NCBI GenBank assembly: GCA_020349245.1
Contig: CP070764.1
Location: 4,341,134 to 4,378,929, forward strand
DNA: 37,796 bases
DNA from: Chloroflexota bacterium
GTDB lineage: Bacteria > Chloroflexota > Anaerolineae > Anaerolineales > UBA4823
Direction of reading: 5' to 3'
The notes below the pieces were generated by a model. The model made no database searches. It was not told the DNA's origin and saw only the letters and a program-made list of their open reading frames with translations. The position numbers and the translations under genes were made by a program. Shown here piece by piece: positions 15,805-25,124 of this stretch; position 1 is the first letter of the stretch; each line of letters starts with the position of its first letter.

Positions 15805-16661
15805 AGCTTTCTCCCGAATAATCCCTGCGGCCGGATGGAAAGGACGATCGCCATGGGTATGAAGATCAGGAAATAGGCATATTGCGGCGCGTAAGCCAGG
15901 CCGAATGATATGATTTGGCCGAGGATCAGGGAACTGACCACAGCACCACCTAAACTGCCCATCCCCCCCAGGATGATCACAACCAGCGAATATATCAGGA
16001 TGATCGCGTCACCACCTGGGCTGAGCTGCAGGTAGGATCCCCCGAGTACCCCAGCAATTCCACCCAGGAAAGCAGATAGCACGAAAACCGTGGTGTAGAT
16101 TAAAGTGATATTGATTCCCAGAGCATTTACCGTCTCGCGATCATCAACACCAGCTCTCACTGCTGCTCCCAGCTTCGTTTTATAAATCAACAGCCACAGG
16201 GAAACTGCGATCAAGATGCTTACACCCATCATCACGAAACGAAATCCAGGGTAAGTGATCCCCAGCAATTTGATAGAAGGATTGAGATAAGTGGGAACAT
16301 TCAGAGTAATTGGATTGCGAGCCCAATAAACCAGAGCCTGGTCCGCGATTATCATGGCCAGAGCAACCGTCAGCAAAGTCTCTGGGAGATCCCCGCCTCG
16401 GACTCGGGTCAGCATGAAGCGCTCAAAGATCAATCCAAGCAAGGCGATCGAAAGCCCACCAACGATCAAGGCCAGCGGCCAGTTGTCAGTTGCCTTGACC
16501 ACCGAGTATCCGATATACCCACCTAATAAATAGAAGGCTCCATGACTCAGATTAACTACGCGCATCAACCCGAAGGCGAGTGTTAATCCACTGCCCAATA
16601 CAAAAAGGATGGAAGCCAAGGTCAACCCGTTGAGAATTAGAAGAATAAATTTCGCTTCCAT
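15801..16661 (-). CDS. livH: ABC transporter permease, LivH type
   Basis: A 286-residue permease and the first gene of the operon. The LivH signature LGSGLTLAFGLMRVVNLSHG lies near residues 22-41. The coupling segment KLGAAVRAGVDDRETVNALG lies near 168-187, and GGMGSLGGAVVSSLILGQII lies near 230. About eight membrane helices are visible. ATG 16661 follows AAAAGGAAGT. Directly upstream (about 70-95 bases before the start codon) is a full consensus sigma-70 promoter. The gene order H-M-binding protein-G-F, with the binding protein in the middle, is less common than binding protein first. Confidence 0.93.
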   Translation of the reverse strand: MEAKFILLILNGLTLASILFVLGSGLTLAFGLMRVVNLSHGAFYLLGGYIGYSVVKATDNWPLALIVGGLSIALLGLIFERFMLTRVRGGDLPETLLTVALAMIIADQALVYWARNPITLNVPTYLNPSIKLLGITYPGFRFVMMGVSILIAVSLWLLIYKTKLGAAVRAGVDDRETVNALGINITLIYTTVFVLSAFLGGIAGVLGGSYLQLSPGGDAIILIYSLVVIILGGMGSLGGAVVSSLILGQIISFGLAYAPQYAYFLIFIPMAIVLSIRPQGLFGRKL

Positions 16662-16729
16662 ACTTCCTTTTCGTGATATCGATTATTTTGAATACACCAA
16701 GGAAACTACGGGTAAGTGGGTACACGTTG

Positions 16730-16757
16730 ATTATATTGTGCCAGTTTTATTTGTCAA
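16730..16757 (-). promoter_or_regulatory. Consensus sigma-70 promoter of the ABC/Tm-1 operon
   Basis: On the minus strand the sequence reads TTGACA (16757-16752), a 16-base spacer, then TATAAT (16735-16730). Both hexamers match the consensus exactly. Transcription would start near 16722, giving a leader of about 60 bases before livH. A partial direct repeat GGTA-AGT-GGGTA (16711-16722 on the plus strand) overlaps the likely start point and may be a regulator site. Confidence 0.75.
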
Positions 16758-17289
16758 GTTACCTTTATCCTAAATGGTTAGGAAGAACGACTTGATGAAC
16801 AAATTGGTTGCAGCTTCAAACTTCAACCACGAGAATACCTTGATAACTGTAAATCCAACAGCTGGAAGATTTTCGCAGAGAAGCGATTCACTGGTCAAAT
16901 ATGGTTTATTCTTGATTTTTTTATTGGGTTTTCTCATAAGCGAGAATCAAGCAGGGTAATCGATCTCTTCCAAGGAATATTTTAAATGGAAATACTTCAA
17001 TGGATAAAACCGCGATGTTGCCAATTCTCAATCCTTCTTCTGCTTTACTAATAAACCACCTTTACATCAGCCTTGAATGAGACAATCTCGTCAAGGAATA
17101 GTTTATTAAAGTTATGGATTGAAATACAATCGCGATATCTTTTCAAGCATAAGGCAATCCTACCTCCAATCCATCAACTCATATTCCCTTGAGATATAAT
17201 TCGATCGCTGAATTGGTAACCAAATTGGAATTAATATGTTTCTATTTTCTTCTTCTTGAGGTAGGAAACATTTGAAGGAGGATGCTGGA
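16758..17289. other. Intergenic region between livH and guaB
   Basis: No gene is supported here. A 61-codon frame at 16774-16959 has no ribosome site or recognisable family. Near guaB there is TATAAT at 17195-17200 without a clear -35 box, and a small palindrome TTGGT-A-ACCAA at 17213-17223 that could be an operator. AAGGAGG (17275-17281) is the guaB ribosome site. Confidence 0.4.
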
Positions 17290-18729
17290 ATGAAGATTTT
17301 AGCGGATGTAGCCCTGACTTATGACGACGTACTCTTGGTTCCACAATATTCTGAGGTAGCCTCCCGCCGCAAGATTTCAACGAAAACCCGCTTCACTGCA
17401 AAGATTCACTTGCAGGTGCCCATCGTCTCGGCCAACATGGATACAGTCACAGAAAGTGATATGGGGATTGCTATGGCCCACGCGGGCGGGATCGGGATAA
17501 TCCATCGTTTCATGTCGACCGACGAGCAAGTCCGGCATGTGATGCGCGTGAAAAAGAGCGAGTCATTTGTCGTGGACAACCCCATCACGCTCAAAGGGAC
17601 CAACACGATAGGGGACGTGATTCGCCTCGTTGAGGAAACGGATACCGGTGGGATTGTGATTTTAGATCATGAGAAGAAAGTAGCAGGCATTGTGACCACA
17701 CGTGACCTGCTGTTTGAAAAAAATATGGACAAACAACTTGCAGAGGTCATGTCCACGGAGGTGATCACGGCCTCAGCAGATACAACCATCACCGAAGCTG
17801 AAAAGATTCTCCATGAGCATCGCATTGAGAAATTACCCTTGGTGGATTCGAATGGCGTATTGACCGGCCTGATCACAGTAAAAGATATCATGAAGCTGGA
17901 AAAATTTCCGCTAGCTACGAAGGACGGGCGCGGTCGCCTAGCTGTTGGCGCGGCAGTCGGTGTGAAATCCGCCGAACTCAACCGGGTAGAGCGATTGTTG
18001 GAAGCGGGGGCAGACTGTATCGTCGTGGATATTGCCCATGGAGATTCCCGGCAGGAGATAGAGATCATCAGCAGTATTCGAAATAATTTCCCCCAGGCGC
18101 AAATCGTGGGTGGAAATGTGGCGACTGCTGAAGGCACCCAGCGATTGATCGACGCAGGTGCTGACGCGGTTAAAGTTGGAGTAGGTCCCGGGTCGATCTG
18201 CATCACCCGCATGGTGGCAGGAGCCGGGGTACCTCAGCTGACTGCAGTAATGAACTGCGCTGCCATAGCCTATCCACAAGGAATACCAATCATTGCCGAC
18301 GGCGGCATCCGAACATCAGGCGACATCGTAAAAGCCCTGGCTGCGGGTGCCTCAACAGTGATGATCGGCAGTCTTCTTGCTGGAACGGATGAAAGTCCGG
18401 GATTCTTGATGACGCGTCAGGGTCACCGCTATAAAGCATCGCGAGGTATGGCTTCCCTGCAGGCGAACATCGCCCGCAAGGCACGCGAGAGTGAGAGTGA
18501 ATTTACTGTGGAAGAAATAGAGGATTATGTCTCTGAGGGTGTGGAGGCAGTTGTTCCTTACCGTGGGTCTGCACAGGAGCTGCTGAAACAAATGGTCGGA
18601 GGTCTCCAATCCGGCATGAGTTATACCAACGCCCACTCCATTGACGAGCTGTATGAAAAATCCGTATTTGTGCGCATAACACCTGTGGGTCTCCAGGAAT
18701 CCCGACCCCACGATGTGGTTGTGCTGTAA
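17290..18729 (+). CDS. guaB: IMP dehydrogenase
   Basis: A 479-residue cytoplasmic enzyme that oxidises IMP to XMP with NAD, the first committed step to GMP. The N terminus [13 protein letters not shown] starts the TIM barrel, and [18 protein letters not shown] is the typical IMPDH/GMPR segment. A tandem CBS insert follows (about 95-205; repeated units ending near TTRDLLFE and TVKDIMKLE). The catalytic Cys sits in GPGSICITR (about Cys304), and the phosphate loop in [14 protein letters not shown] and [14 protein letters not shown]. The start is ATG 17290, 8 bases after AAGGAGG; a TTG at 17272 that would extend the frame lies in the ribosome site itself. The flap region reads [14 protein letters not shown] instead of the usual Y-R-G-M form, so GMP reductase activity of a GuaB1-like paralogue is a minor alternative. 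Confidence 0.9.
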   Translation: MKILADVALTYDDVLLVPQYSEVASRRKISTKTRFTAKIHLQVPIVSANMDTVTESDMGIAMAHAGGIGIIHRFMSTDEQVRHVMRVKKSESFVVDNPITLKGTNTIGDVIRLVEETDTGGIVILDHEKKVAGIVTTRDLLFEKNMDKQLAEVMSTEVITASADTTITEAEKILHEHRIEKLPLVDSNGVLTGLITVKDIMKLEKFPLATKDGRGRLAVGAAVGVKSAELNRVERLLEAGADCIVVDIAHGDSRQEIEIISSIRNNFPQAQIVGGNVATAEGTQRLIDAGADAVKVGVGPGSICITRMVAGAGVPQLTAVMNCAAIAYPQGIPIIADGGIRTSGDIVKALAAGASTVMIGSLLAGTDESPGFLMTRQGHRYKASRGMASLQANIARKARESESEFTVEEIEDYVSEGVEAVVPYRGSAQELLKQMVGGLQSGMSYTNAHSIDELYEKSVFVRITPVGLQESRPHDVVVL

Positions 18730-18985
18730 TCCGCACCAGTGAAAAACTGCTCAATATGGCAGCATATACCCCCGAATGGACAGATCCACAGCCTTCAGGT
18801 TCAGCTAGATGGTCTTATGGCAAGAACGGGAATTCCGACGGGTGAATGGATGATTGCCGCCGATCATGCCTGTCCTCGAACTCAAAAGCAAAGGTTCCAA
18901 TCCGCGGTCAGATTATGAGAAAAGCCAATTTGCTTCGCTGTGATCAGGAAACCAGGGAAAAAATTTTCGGTTGGGGCAACGGTGA

Positions 18986-19954
18986 TCACATCTTTATGAC
19001 CAGTTTCCCTTTGACACTTCCACTTTGCAGATAGCGCAGAGCTTCAGGGACTTCAGGCAGTGAATAATAGCGGTCAATAACAGGCACCACCTTTCCTGCT
19101 TCAAAAAGTTCTGCCAAAAATGCCAGATCCTCTGTTTTATTCGGTTTCCACGCGTTGATACCAATTTTCTTGCTACCGGTCTTTGAAAGAATAGTGCCAA
19201 GGATCACGACCTGGAGAAGCGTGGTCAAAGAACCCCCGACCATCATAAAAATCCCTTCGGGACTTAATGCACGTTGATAATCAAAAATCGAACGGTATGC
19301 TGCCACATCCAGTACCAGGTCATACTCCTGCCCGTTTTTGGTGTAATCCTCCTGTTGGTAATCAAGAACCCGGTCCGCACCCAGTGAACGCAGCATATCC
19401 AACTTGATTTGTTTATCCACAGCGGTTACCTCGGCACCGAAGTACTTGGCTAGCTGCACAGCAAACGTTCCCATACCGCCCCCAGCACCATTGATCAAGA
19501 CCTTATCCCCAGGTTTTATGTTTCCCTTATCACGGAGACTCTGCAAGGCGACCATAGCCGCTTGAGGGTAAGCTGCTGCCTCTTTAAAAGTCATCGAGGC
19601 TGGTTTAAGGTTAAAGGCTTTTTCAGAAGCACATACAAATTCAGCAAAACCGCCAAGGGCATGTGGAAAAGATAAGTCCGCCCACACCTCGTCACCTGGC
19701 TGAAATTCTTTGACATCTGTACCAACTTCTTCAACAACCCCGGCGATATCAGATCCAAGAATAGCGTGCATGGGTTTGCGTGGTGAGGCCATGCGAACGA
19801 TGAAATCACCTCGCAGCGTTTCCAGGTCAGCAGCATTTACAGACGCCGCATGAATTTTCACTAACAGTTCATCCTGCTGCGGAACTGGTTTTTCTAGTTC
19901 TATGAACTCAAGAACTTCAGGGGACCCATACTTTGTGCAAACATTCGCTTTCAT
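18986..19954 (-). CDS. Zinc-independent medium-chain dehydrogenase/reductase (quinone oxidoreductase-like), copy 1
   Basis: A 322-residue NAD(P)H-dependent oxidoreductase. The N-terminal GroES-like domain (about 1-120) opens MKANVCTKYGSPEVLEFIEL and contains ILGSDIAGVVEEVGTDVKEF. The Rossmann domain (about 125-260) has INGAGGGMGTFAVQLAKYFG. The structural-zinc Cys cluster and catalytic zinc ligands of alcohol dehydrogenases are absent, which places it with quinone/enone reductases. It ends in a C-terminal strand KGKLVIKM. The start is ATG 19954 behind GGGAGAAGAT; an upstream in-frame codon at 19984 lacks a ribosome site. The next gene upstream (20559-21533) is a divergent paralogue. The substrate, likely an activated alkene or quinone, is unknown. 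Confidence 0.88.
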   Translation of the reverse strand: MKANVCTKYGSPEVLEFIELEKPVPQQDELLVKIHAASVNAADLETLRGDFIVRMASPRKPMHAILGSDIAGVVEEVGTDVKEFQPGDEVWADLSFPHALGGFAEFVCASEKAFNLKPASMTFKEAAAYPQAAMVALQSLRDKGNIKPGDKVLINGAGGGMGTFAVQLAKYFGAEVTAVDKQIKLDMLRSLGADRVLDYQQEDYTKNGQEYDLVLDVAAYRSIFDYQRALSPEGIFMMVGGSLTTLLQVVILGTILSKTGSKKIGINAWKPNKTEDLAFLAELFEAGKVVPVIDRYYSLPEVPEALRYLQSGSVKGKLVIKM

Positions 19955-20558
19955 ATATCTTCTCCCAACGATGATGACCCTCAATCCAAGTATATACTAT
20001 ACGACCACATTCTATCTTATCCATGATCTCAATACATTCGTAGAGAGTCCACTACCACGCTTTCCAAATAACCGATACATTATGAGATTATTCTTCAATT
20101 GCATGCAACGCGTACCAAAAGGAAATTTCACCCCCCCAGGTAGCTTCGCGTACAGCAACAGGGATTATGCCGGGGATAATATTTATCCCGGGATTCACCT
20201 TTGTCCTTTATAACAAAGAAAGGATAAACATTAAACTCGGGATCGACATCCATCTTGCTGACAGAAATAAAAATCCCTGGCCAAATTGAATACCAGCGAT
20301 TTCTCCAGAAATTACATCTTCAATAATTCCCGGAGGATAAAACCTCAACATAGTCACATAAATTTAGAAGAGCCTCAAAGTTACCCATAATGCGGAAGCG
20401 ATATCTTGATAATGATTTTCACATTTTCTTCTCTGTATGTCTGGGGTTTTTCATATTTATGCTCAGCTTTCCAATGGATGGATATTGTCACGTATAGATC
20501 ATGCAGATTAATTGTGGTGATTCAATATTTCAATATCCTGTGCGAAGTTGACGAGGTG
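19955..20558. other. Intergenic region between the two oxidoreductases
   Basis: About 600 bases without a supported gene. Small structures seen are a near-palindrome around 20171-20191 (GGGATAA/TTATCCC type, with a bulge), a short hairpin TCCTTT/AAAGGA near 20212-20224, and a palindromic AGTATATACTA at 19989-19999 close to the likely promoter of copy 1. None has a U tract convincing enough for a terminator. Confidence 0.4.
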
Positions 20559-21533
20559 CTACTCGACAGTTATCACCACCTTGCCCCTCGTGTGTCCCTG
20601 TCCAAAATACCGAAACGCTTCTGGGACCTCACTTAACGAGTAACACCTGTCGATGACGGGTATGACTTTCCTGGTTTCAAGCAGCTGTTTTAAAAATATT
20701 AAATCATCTCTGCTCTGAGTTTGCGAAAGATTTCCAAACTGCTTTCCCCCGGGACTCGACATCCTCGGGCCATAAACCATGGATTGAAAAATTTGAGTCA
20801 AAGAACCTCCGGTGCAGACATAAACACCTTTGCTGCTTAAGACACGATCATAATCGGAAATTGGGTGATATCCATTTGCAGCAATAATCAGGTCATACCG
20901 TTTTTCACCTCTCGTGAAATCCTCAACTGTATAATCGATCACGTAGTCTGCACCATTCGAACGGGCGATCTCCAGGTTCTGTGTGCTGCATACCGCAGTG
21001 ACCTCCGCGCCGAATGATTTGGCGATTTGGACTGCAAAACTGCCCACACCGCCTGAGGCACCATTAATTAATACCTTTGCCCCGGGTTGAATCTGCCCTT
21101 TATTGCGGATGCCCTGCAGAGCTGTAACTGCAGCCATGGGTACAGCCGCGGCTTCCTGATGGGATAGATTGGCTGGCTTCTGCACAAATCTATCTTCAGG
21201 AGCGCATACAAATTCGGCAAAACCGCCCCGCCCACAATCGGAGAGATCCGCGAACACCTCATCCCCTGGCTGAAACAGATTGCCATTCCCCCTGATCGCT
21301 TCAACCCTCCCGGAAACATCACCACCGAGAATGTTGTGCTTGGGTGCAAGGAATCCTCCATTCATGAAGCGGAGAAAGATCGGCTTCCCTCTCAGCAAAC
21401 CCCAATCACCATAGTTTATAGAGGCCGCATTAACACGCACCAGTATTTCCTCATCACCTGGAGTAGGTTTTTCGACTTCTTCAAGTTTGAGGACTTCCGG
21501 GGAACCGTATTTTCTATATACAATCGCTTTCAT
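20559..21533 (-). CDS. Zinc-independent medium-chain dehydrogenase/reductase (quinone oxidoreductase-like), copy 2
   Basis: A 324-residue paralogue of the product at 18986-19954, with the same organisation: MKAIVYRKYGSPEVLKLEEV at the N terminus, NILGGDVSGRVEAIRGNGNL, nucleotide loop INGASGGVGSFAVQIAKSFG, and C-terminal SLSEVPEAFRYFGQGHTRGK. No zinc-binding Cys cluster is present. The start is ATG 21533 behind AAGGAAATCAAG; an in-frame codon at 21554 would add seven residues. The two copies differ across their whole length and are separated by about 600 bases, so the duplication is not recent. Similar enzymes reduce enones or quinones with NAD(P)H. It lies 165 bases downstream of a condensation-domain-like acyltransferase gene on the same strand, possibly in one transcription unit. 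Confidence 0.88.
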   Translation of the reverse strand: MKAIVYRKYGSPEVLKLEEVEKPTPGDEEILVRVNAASINYGDWGLLRGKPIFLRFMNGGFLAPKHNILGGDVSGRVEAIRGNGNLFQPGDEVFADLSDCGRGGFAEFVCAPEDRFVQKPANLSHQEAAAVPMAAVTALQGIRNKGQIQPGAKVLINGASGGVGSFAVQIAKSFGAEVTAVCSTQNLEIARSNGADYVIDYTVEDFTRGEKRYDLIIAANGYHPISDYDRVLSSKGVYVCTGGSLTQIFQSMVYGPRMSSPGGKQFGNLSQTQSRDDLIFLKQLLETRKVIPVIDRCYSLSEVPEAFRYFGQGHTRGKVVITVE

Positions 21534-21698
21534 CTTGATTTCCTTATATTTCAAATGAGGGATTTAATAATAAGTCTGTGAAAGCTCTGGCTTTCTCCAC
21601 AAGTGGTATGGTTGGGGATTTCTTTAACGTAAGGTTACGGGCCTCCTGATCAATCCTGTTCAAAATGCTAGACTATCTCAGCAGCCAATTCATCATCC

Positions 21699-23117
21699 TT
21701 ATGTATGGCTGGAAAATAAATAATTCAACGCCTTGTCCTTGATTTTTTCCATGGTTGCTCTATTAACCGCTTGCTCAACAAATTCGATAATCAGGCTCAG
21801 TTTCCCCGCACAAGTCACTGCGCCAAGTACGAGGTTGACATTCACCAGGGGGATGCCACCCCCGGGTTGGATGATCAAACGATCCAGCTCAAGCGCGCCG
21901 TAAGTCTTGGGGAAATCCAGGCTTCCGAGATTGGTTACCGCTGTTTCCCAATGTCTTGTTTCTAACGAATCCAAGTTGTCCCGTCGCAAAATCCTCAAGA
22001 CGACATCCTCTCTCTTGCTGAACGCAGACAGCTTTTCATATCTGGGTGAACCGGGTGGGACAAGATGACCTAGTTTCTTGAAATTCATCGCCTCGAGGAT
22101 CGCGGGATCTAGGTAAAGCCAATTGAGCAGATCGCCAAACAGGTTCTTGTTGGTCAAATTGGATTGGAAAACCTCATGGAACCGGCGGGCGTTCTCCCAG
22201 ACGGTTTTCTTCTGATCAAACTTAAACTTCAGTGAAACACCCCCGGCATACATTCCCATCCCTTCTCCAACAGGACTTGGAATTCGATCCCGTAAGCTGG
22301 CAGCGACCATGATCTTCGCCTGATCGGGTTTCTTGCCTTGGATTACACTTTGTGCTCCGCAAAAGGCAGTCGCTAAAGCTGAATTTACCGTAACACTCTC
22401 CTGCCTGCAGCGATTGACTAACCCAGAAGTCTCCTGCTCTGAGAGTTCGACTGGGAACAATTCGTGACGGTAGTTATCCCAATAAGCTTCGGTCAAGATC
22501 TGGTAATCTTCTTGGTCAAAGAAAACCCGATCAACAGCCCACTGCCGGTTCATACGGTTGATGAGCAATTTAACCAAGCTCGATTGAGAGATATCGCTGG
22601 GAAGATTATCCAGGTCAATTGCTGGCGGAGCTGGTAAAGGTTCCACCGCCCGCTCTGGATAACCGAGGTGCTCCATCAAATCTCGTGCAAGAAAAGCTAA
22701 AGACATCCCATCGCAGATCAGGTGATGGCATAAAATGATCAATTCGGATTCATCCGGTGAGTGAACCAAAATAAAGCGGATGGCAGGACGGGATTCAAAA
22801 TCAAAAGGGATTTTCGCAGCTTCAGCATGGACCTCGATCCAATCATCCTTGGATTTTCGGTTGAAAATTTCTATTGGGATCTCCTGAACTTCTTCATTCG
22901 TAAACCAATAGGTATGGTTTTGATCAATTTTGATACGAGCCCGGAGCATGGCATGCTTCTGACGGATTTTCTCAATGGTTGGCTTGAGTATTTCAGGCGA
23001 CAAATCTCCTTTAATCCTGACAACCATGGTAACTATTGAAAATGGCGAATGCATGAAAAATCCTTCCACTGAAGTGACTTTTCTTGCGTGCTCCATGTCT
23101 TCTCGATTTATAGCCAT
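21699..23117 (-). CDS. Condensation-domain-like acyltransferase
   Basis: A 472-residue protein of the chloramphenicol-acetyltransferase-like superfamily that includes NRPS condensation domains, PapA-type acyltransferases and alcohol acetyltransferases. The active-site motif HHLICDG (residues 131-137) fits HHxxxDG with both His and the Asp present. The C-terminal half shows AASLRDRIPSPVGEGMGMYA in place of the usual DFGWG region, and TAVTNLGSLDFPKTYGALEL. No carrier-protein or adenylation domain is attached and none lies nearby, so it probably transfers an acyl group from CoA or a carrier to a small hydroxyl/amino acceptor or lipid. ATG 23117 follows GGAGGGAACCTGTC. Oxidoreductase copies lie downstream and a serine hydrolase upstream on the same strand. 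Confidence 0.8.
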   Translation of the reverse strand: MAINREDMEHARKVTSVEGFFMHSPFSIVTMVVRIKGDLSPEILKPTIEKIRQKHAMLRARIKIDQNHTYWFTNEEVQEIPIEIFNRKSKDDWIEVHAEAAKIPFDFESRPAIRFILVHSPDESELIILCHHLICDGMSLAFLARDLMEHLGYPERAVEPLPAPPAIDLDNLPSDISQSSLVKLLINRMNRQWAVDRVFFDQEDYQILTEAYWDNYRHELFPVELSEQETSGLVNRCRQESVTVNSALATAFCGAQSVIQGKKPDQAKIMVAASLRDRIPSPVGEGMGMYAGGVSLKFKFDQKKTVWENARRFHEVFQSNLTNKNLFGDLLNWLYLDPAILEAMNFKKLGHLVPPGSPRYEKLSAFSKREDVVLRILRRDNLDSLETRHWETAVTNLGSLDFPKTYGALELDRLIIQPGGGIPLVNVNLVLGAVTCAGKLSLIIEFVEQAVNRATMEKIKDKALNYLFSSHT

Positions 23118-23353
23118 GACAGGTTCCCTCCGTCAAAATATGGCGTCTCCGGCGGCCCGCGTAACCCGAATAAATTCATACTTCCATCATTGGTATGAAA
23201 CATCTGCTCCTTACGCCAGTCTGCCCGAACACAATTTCCAAGGAAGCTCTTCTCGATTGCGGCAGATAATAAATGGACCGGCGATGCAAACACATCCGCT
23301 TTCCGAATATTGTCAGCAGTCCACCACATCCAAAGTTCTCGATCAAATAAGGA

Positions 23354-24500
23354 TCACTCAACCAGCAATGAACTGATGAAATCAGCGACCAGGCTGATAT
23401 GGGCCTTCTCATGTTTCCATGATTCCGAATTATGCTCCAGGAAAAATGGATCAGCTGTAACGACAACAATCATATCGAGCTCATCCACCAGAACAATCAG
23501 CTGTCCGCCATGCCCCCAGGCAAAATTGATATCATATTCACCAGCCCTGGCAGTCCACCAATGGTATCCATACCCGATATCGCGGAATCGACCGATATCT
23601 CCCCAGGCACCTTCAGAGTAGGTACGCAGGGAAGCATCAATCCACTCGAGGGGGGATGATCTGCTGGGCCTGATATTCGCCCCCATTAAGATACAACATG
23701 CCAAACTTGCCCATATCGCGCCCAGTCAGGTGGAGATCCCCGCAGCCATTGTTATGCCCGTCCCAATCCGTCCCCCATTCACCCGCTTCAATCCCCGTCG
23801 GCGAGAAGAGATGCTCCTCAGCATAGGATTTGAGATGCATACCACACGACCGATCGATGATGATCCCTAACCAGTTGGAGGTCAAATTACTGTAGTGGAA
23901 CTCAGTGCCCGGATCGCCGATCAGCGGAAATGCTTCGATTAATGGGAGGTAATGCCCTGATAAAAGGCCGGCCCAAAGATCAGGGTGGCTCTCCTCCGAG
24001 GGGTATCCAGCGCGCATCTGCAGCATTTGCTGAAGGGTAATCAACTCTTTTCGCGGGTCTGCAACTTGATCAGCTACATCCGGGAAAAAATCCAGCATCT
24101 TTTGATCGACACTTTCCAGGCAGCCCGTGTCCAAGGCAATCCCGACCAAGGCGGAGGTAAAGCTCTTGGTAACTGACTGTAATCGGGCTTTTTGTGCAAC
24201 AGATCCTTCATTAAAATAATCTTCAGAAACCAGATAACCATTCTTTATCACCAGCAGCCCATAAATCCGTTCTAATTCAGCGGCATTGTGATAGAGTTTG
24301 GCTACCAGTAAGGGCTCCAGCCCCTGATCTGCGGGTGTCGATACCAGCCAATCTTCTCCTGGCAGCGGTGTGTAGTCCAATGCTTCAAGATCCTCAATCG
24401 AGGGTCCGCATCCAGCAAGGAATATTATGCCGAACAGGATTAAGGTGATAAAGAGTAAAAGATCCTGCAACCGGAAGACTCGGGATACCATTGTGCTCAT
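23354..24500 (-). pseudogene. Beta-lactamase-fold serine hydrolase, lipoprotein, frameshifted at a G6 tract
   Basis: The frame from ATG 24500 (behind GGGAGAG) encodes a lipoprotein signal (LFGIIFLAGCG, Cys31), the class C/PBP nucleophile motif S109-V-T-K112 in RLQSVTKSFTSALVGIALD, and the Tyr motif Y202-S-N (TEFHYSNLTSNWLG). It stops shortly after QAQQIIPP. The rest of the domain continues in another frame as LEWIDASLRTYSEGAWGDIG, YGYHWWTARAGEYD, then the third motif WGHGGQLIVLVDEL, ending at 23354. The shift falls at a run of six G (23650-23655, plus strand); adding one base restores IIPPLEWIDAS. The intact protein would have about 380 residues, normal for esterase/D-aminopeptidase-like members. 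All catalytic motifs are intact, so a recent mutation, slippage control or a sequencing error are all possible. Confidence 0.85.
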
Positions 24501-25124
24501 AAGTACAACTCTCCCTTTTGTATTCTATTGGGTTACCGGTAACGATTGTCTTGCAGAATGCCTTCCCACAATAAAGTTCCCCTGTCTTGCTAGATTATAC
24601 CAGTATGGCTTCTGTCACATTTTTTCTCGCCGGCGATTTTTCACCCGATCATTGCCAGTGATTGACACAAAACGCCTGTTCCATTGCCCGATCGGTCTGA
24701 ATTTCCCTCTTTTTTACGTTTATTGATACGAAAAATCACCCGTCAGTATACCGGGTGAATTATATGAATGGGGTCAGTCCATCTTCAATTTTATAGAGAA
24801 CGTTCCATCTTCAATATCTTTATCCTGTTGCCATTATAGGGGAAACATATCCTGCTCAATATTTTGCTTGCTGAAACATCAATTGAACAAATACCAACAG
24901 GGTATAAACTCCTGGAGGGATTGTTATGACCCATGGGATTAGCAGGACTCGCTGTTGCTATCTTCAAAACTCTTCTTAATAACCGTTTAGGTCTTTTCCT
25001 ATGTAATGGGTGAATTAATGATTCAAACTCGACTCGCAGATTATCTTCTGGACCCTGCAAGTGTTTATTGAAGAGCCTGCCAGCAGAGACCCTTGATCAC
25101 ACCTTTGGTTAAATGCGATCGAGA
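24501..25124. other. Intergenic region with one terminator
   Basis: About 620 bases. A minus-strand terminator-like hairpin lies at 24731-24758 (separate entry). An 89-codon minus frame (24791-25060) has no ribosome site and no recognisable family and is not called. Nothing else is evident. Confidence 0.45.
24731..24758 (-). terminator. Intrinsic terminator-like hairpin
   Basis: TCACCCG (minus, 24758-24752) pairs with CGGGTGA (24742-24736) around a 9-base loop and is followed on the minus strand by TTTTT (24735-24731). It lies about 370 bases after the membrane-protein gene and before the serine-hydrolase gene, and probably ends transcription of the hydrolase cluster. Confidence 0.6.

Noticed and set aside
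16774..16959. Possible small gene between livH and guaB
   Set aside because: No Shine-Dalgarno site, no recognisable sequence, AT-rich non-coding context.
20171..20191. Near-palindrome as a terminator between the oxidoreductases
   Set aside because: It has a bulge and no U tract on either strand.
23108..23329. 73-codon minus frame upstream of the acyltransferase
   Set aside because: No ribosome site or family; it overlaps the acyltransferase start and probably reflects chance.
24791..25060. 89-codon minus frame in the gap after the membrane protein
   Set aside because: No ribosome site, highly basic low-information sequence, no family.
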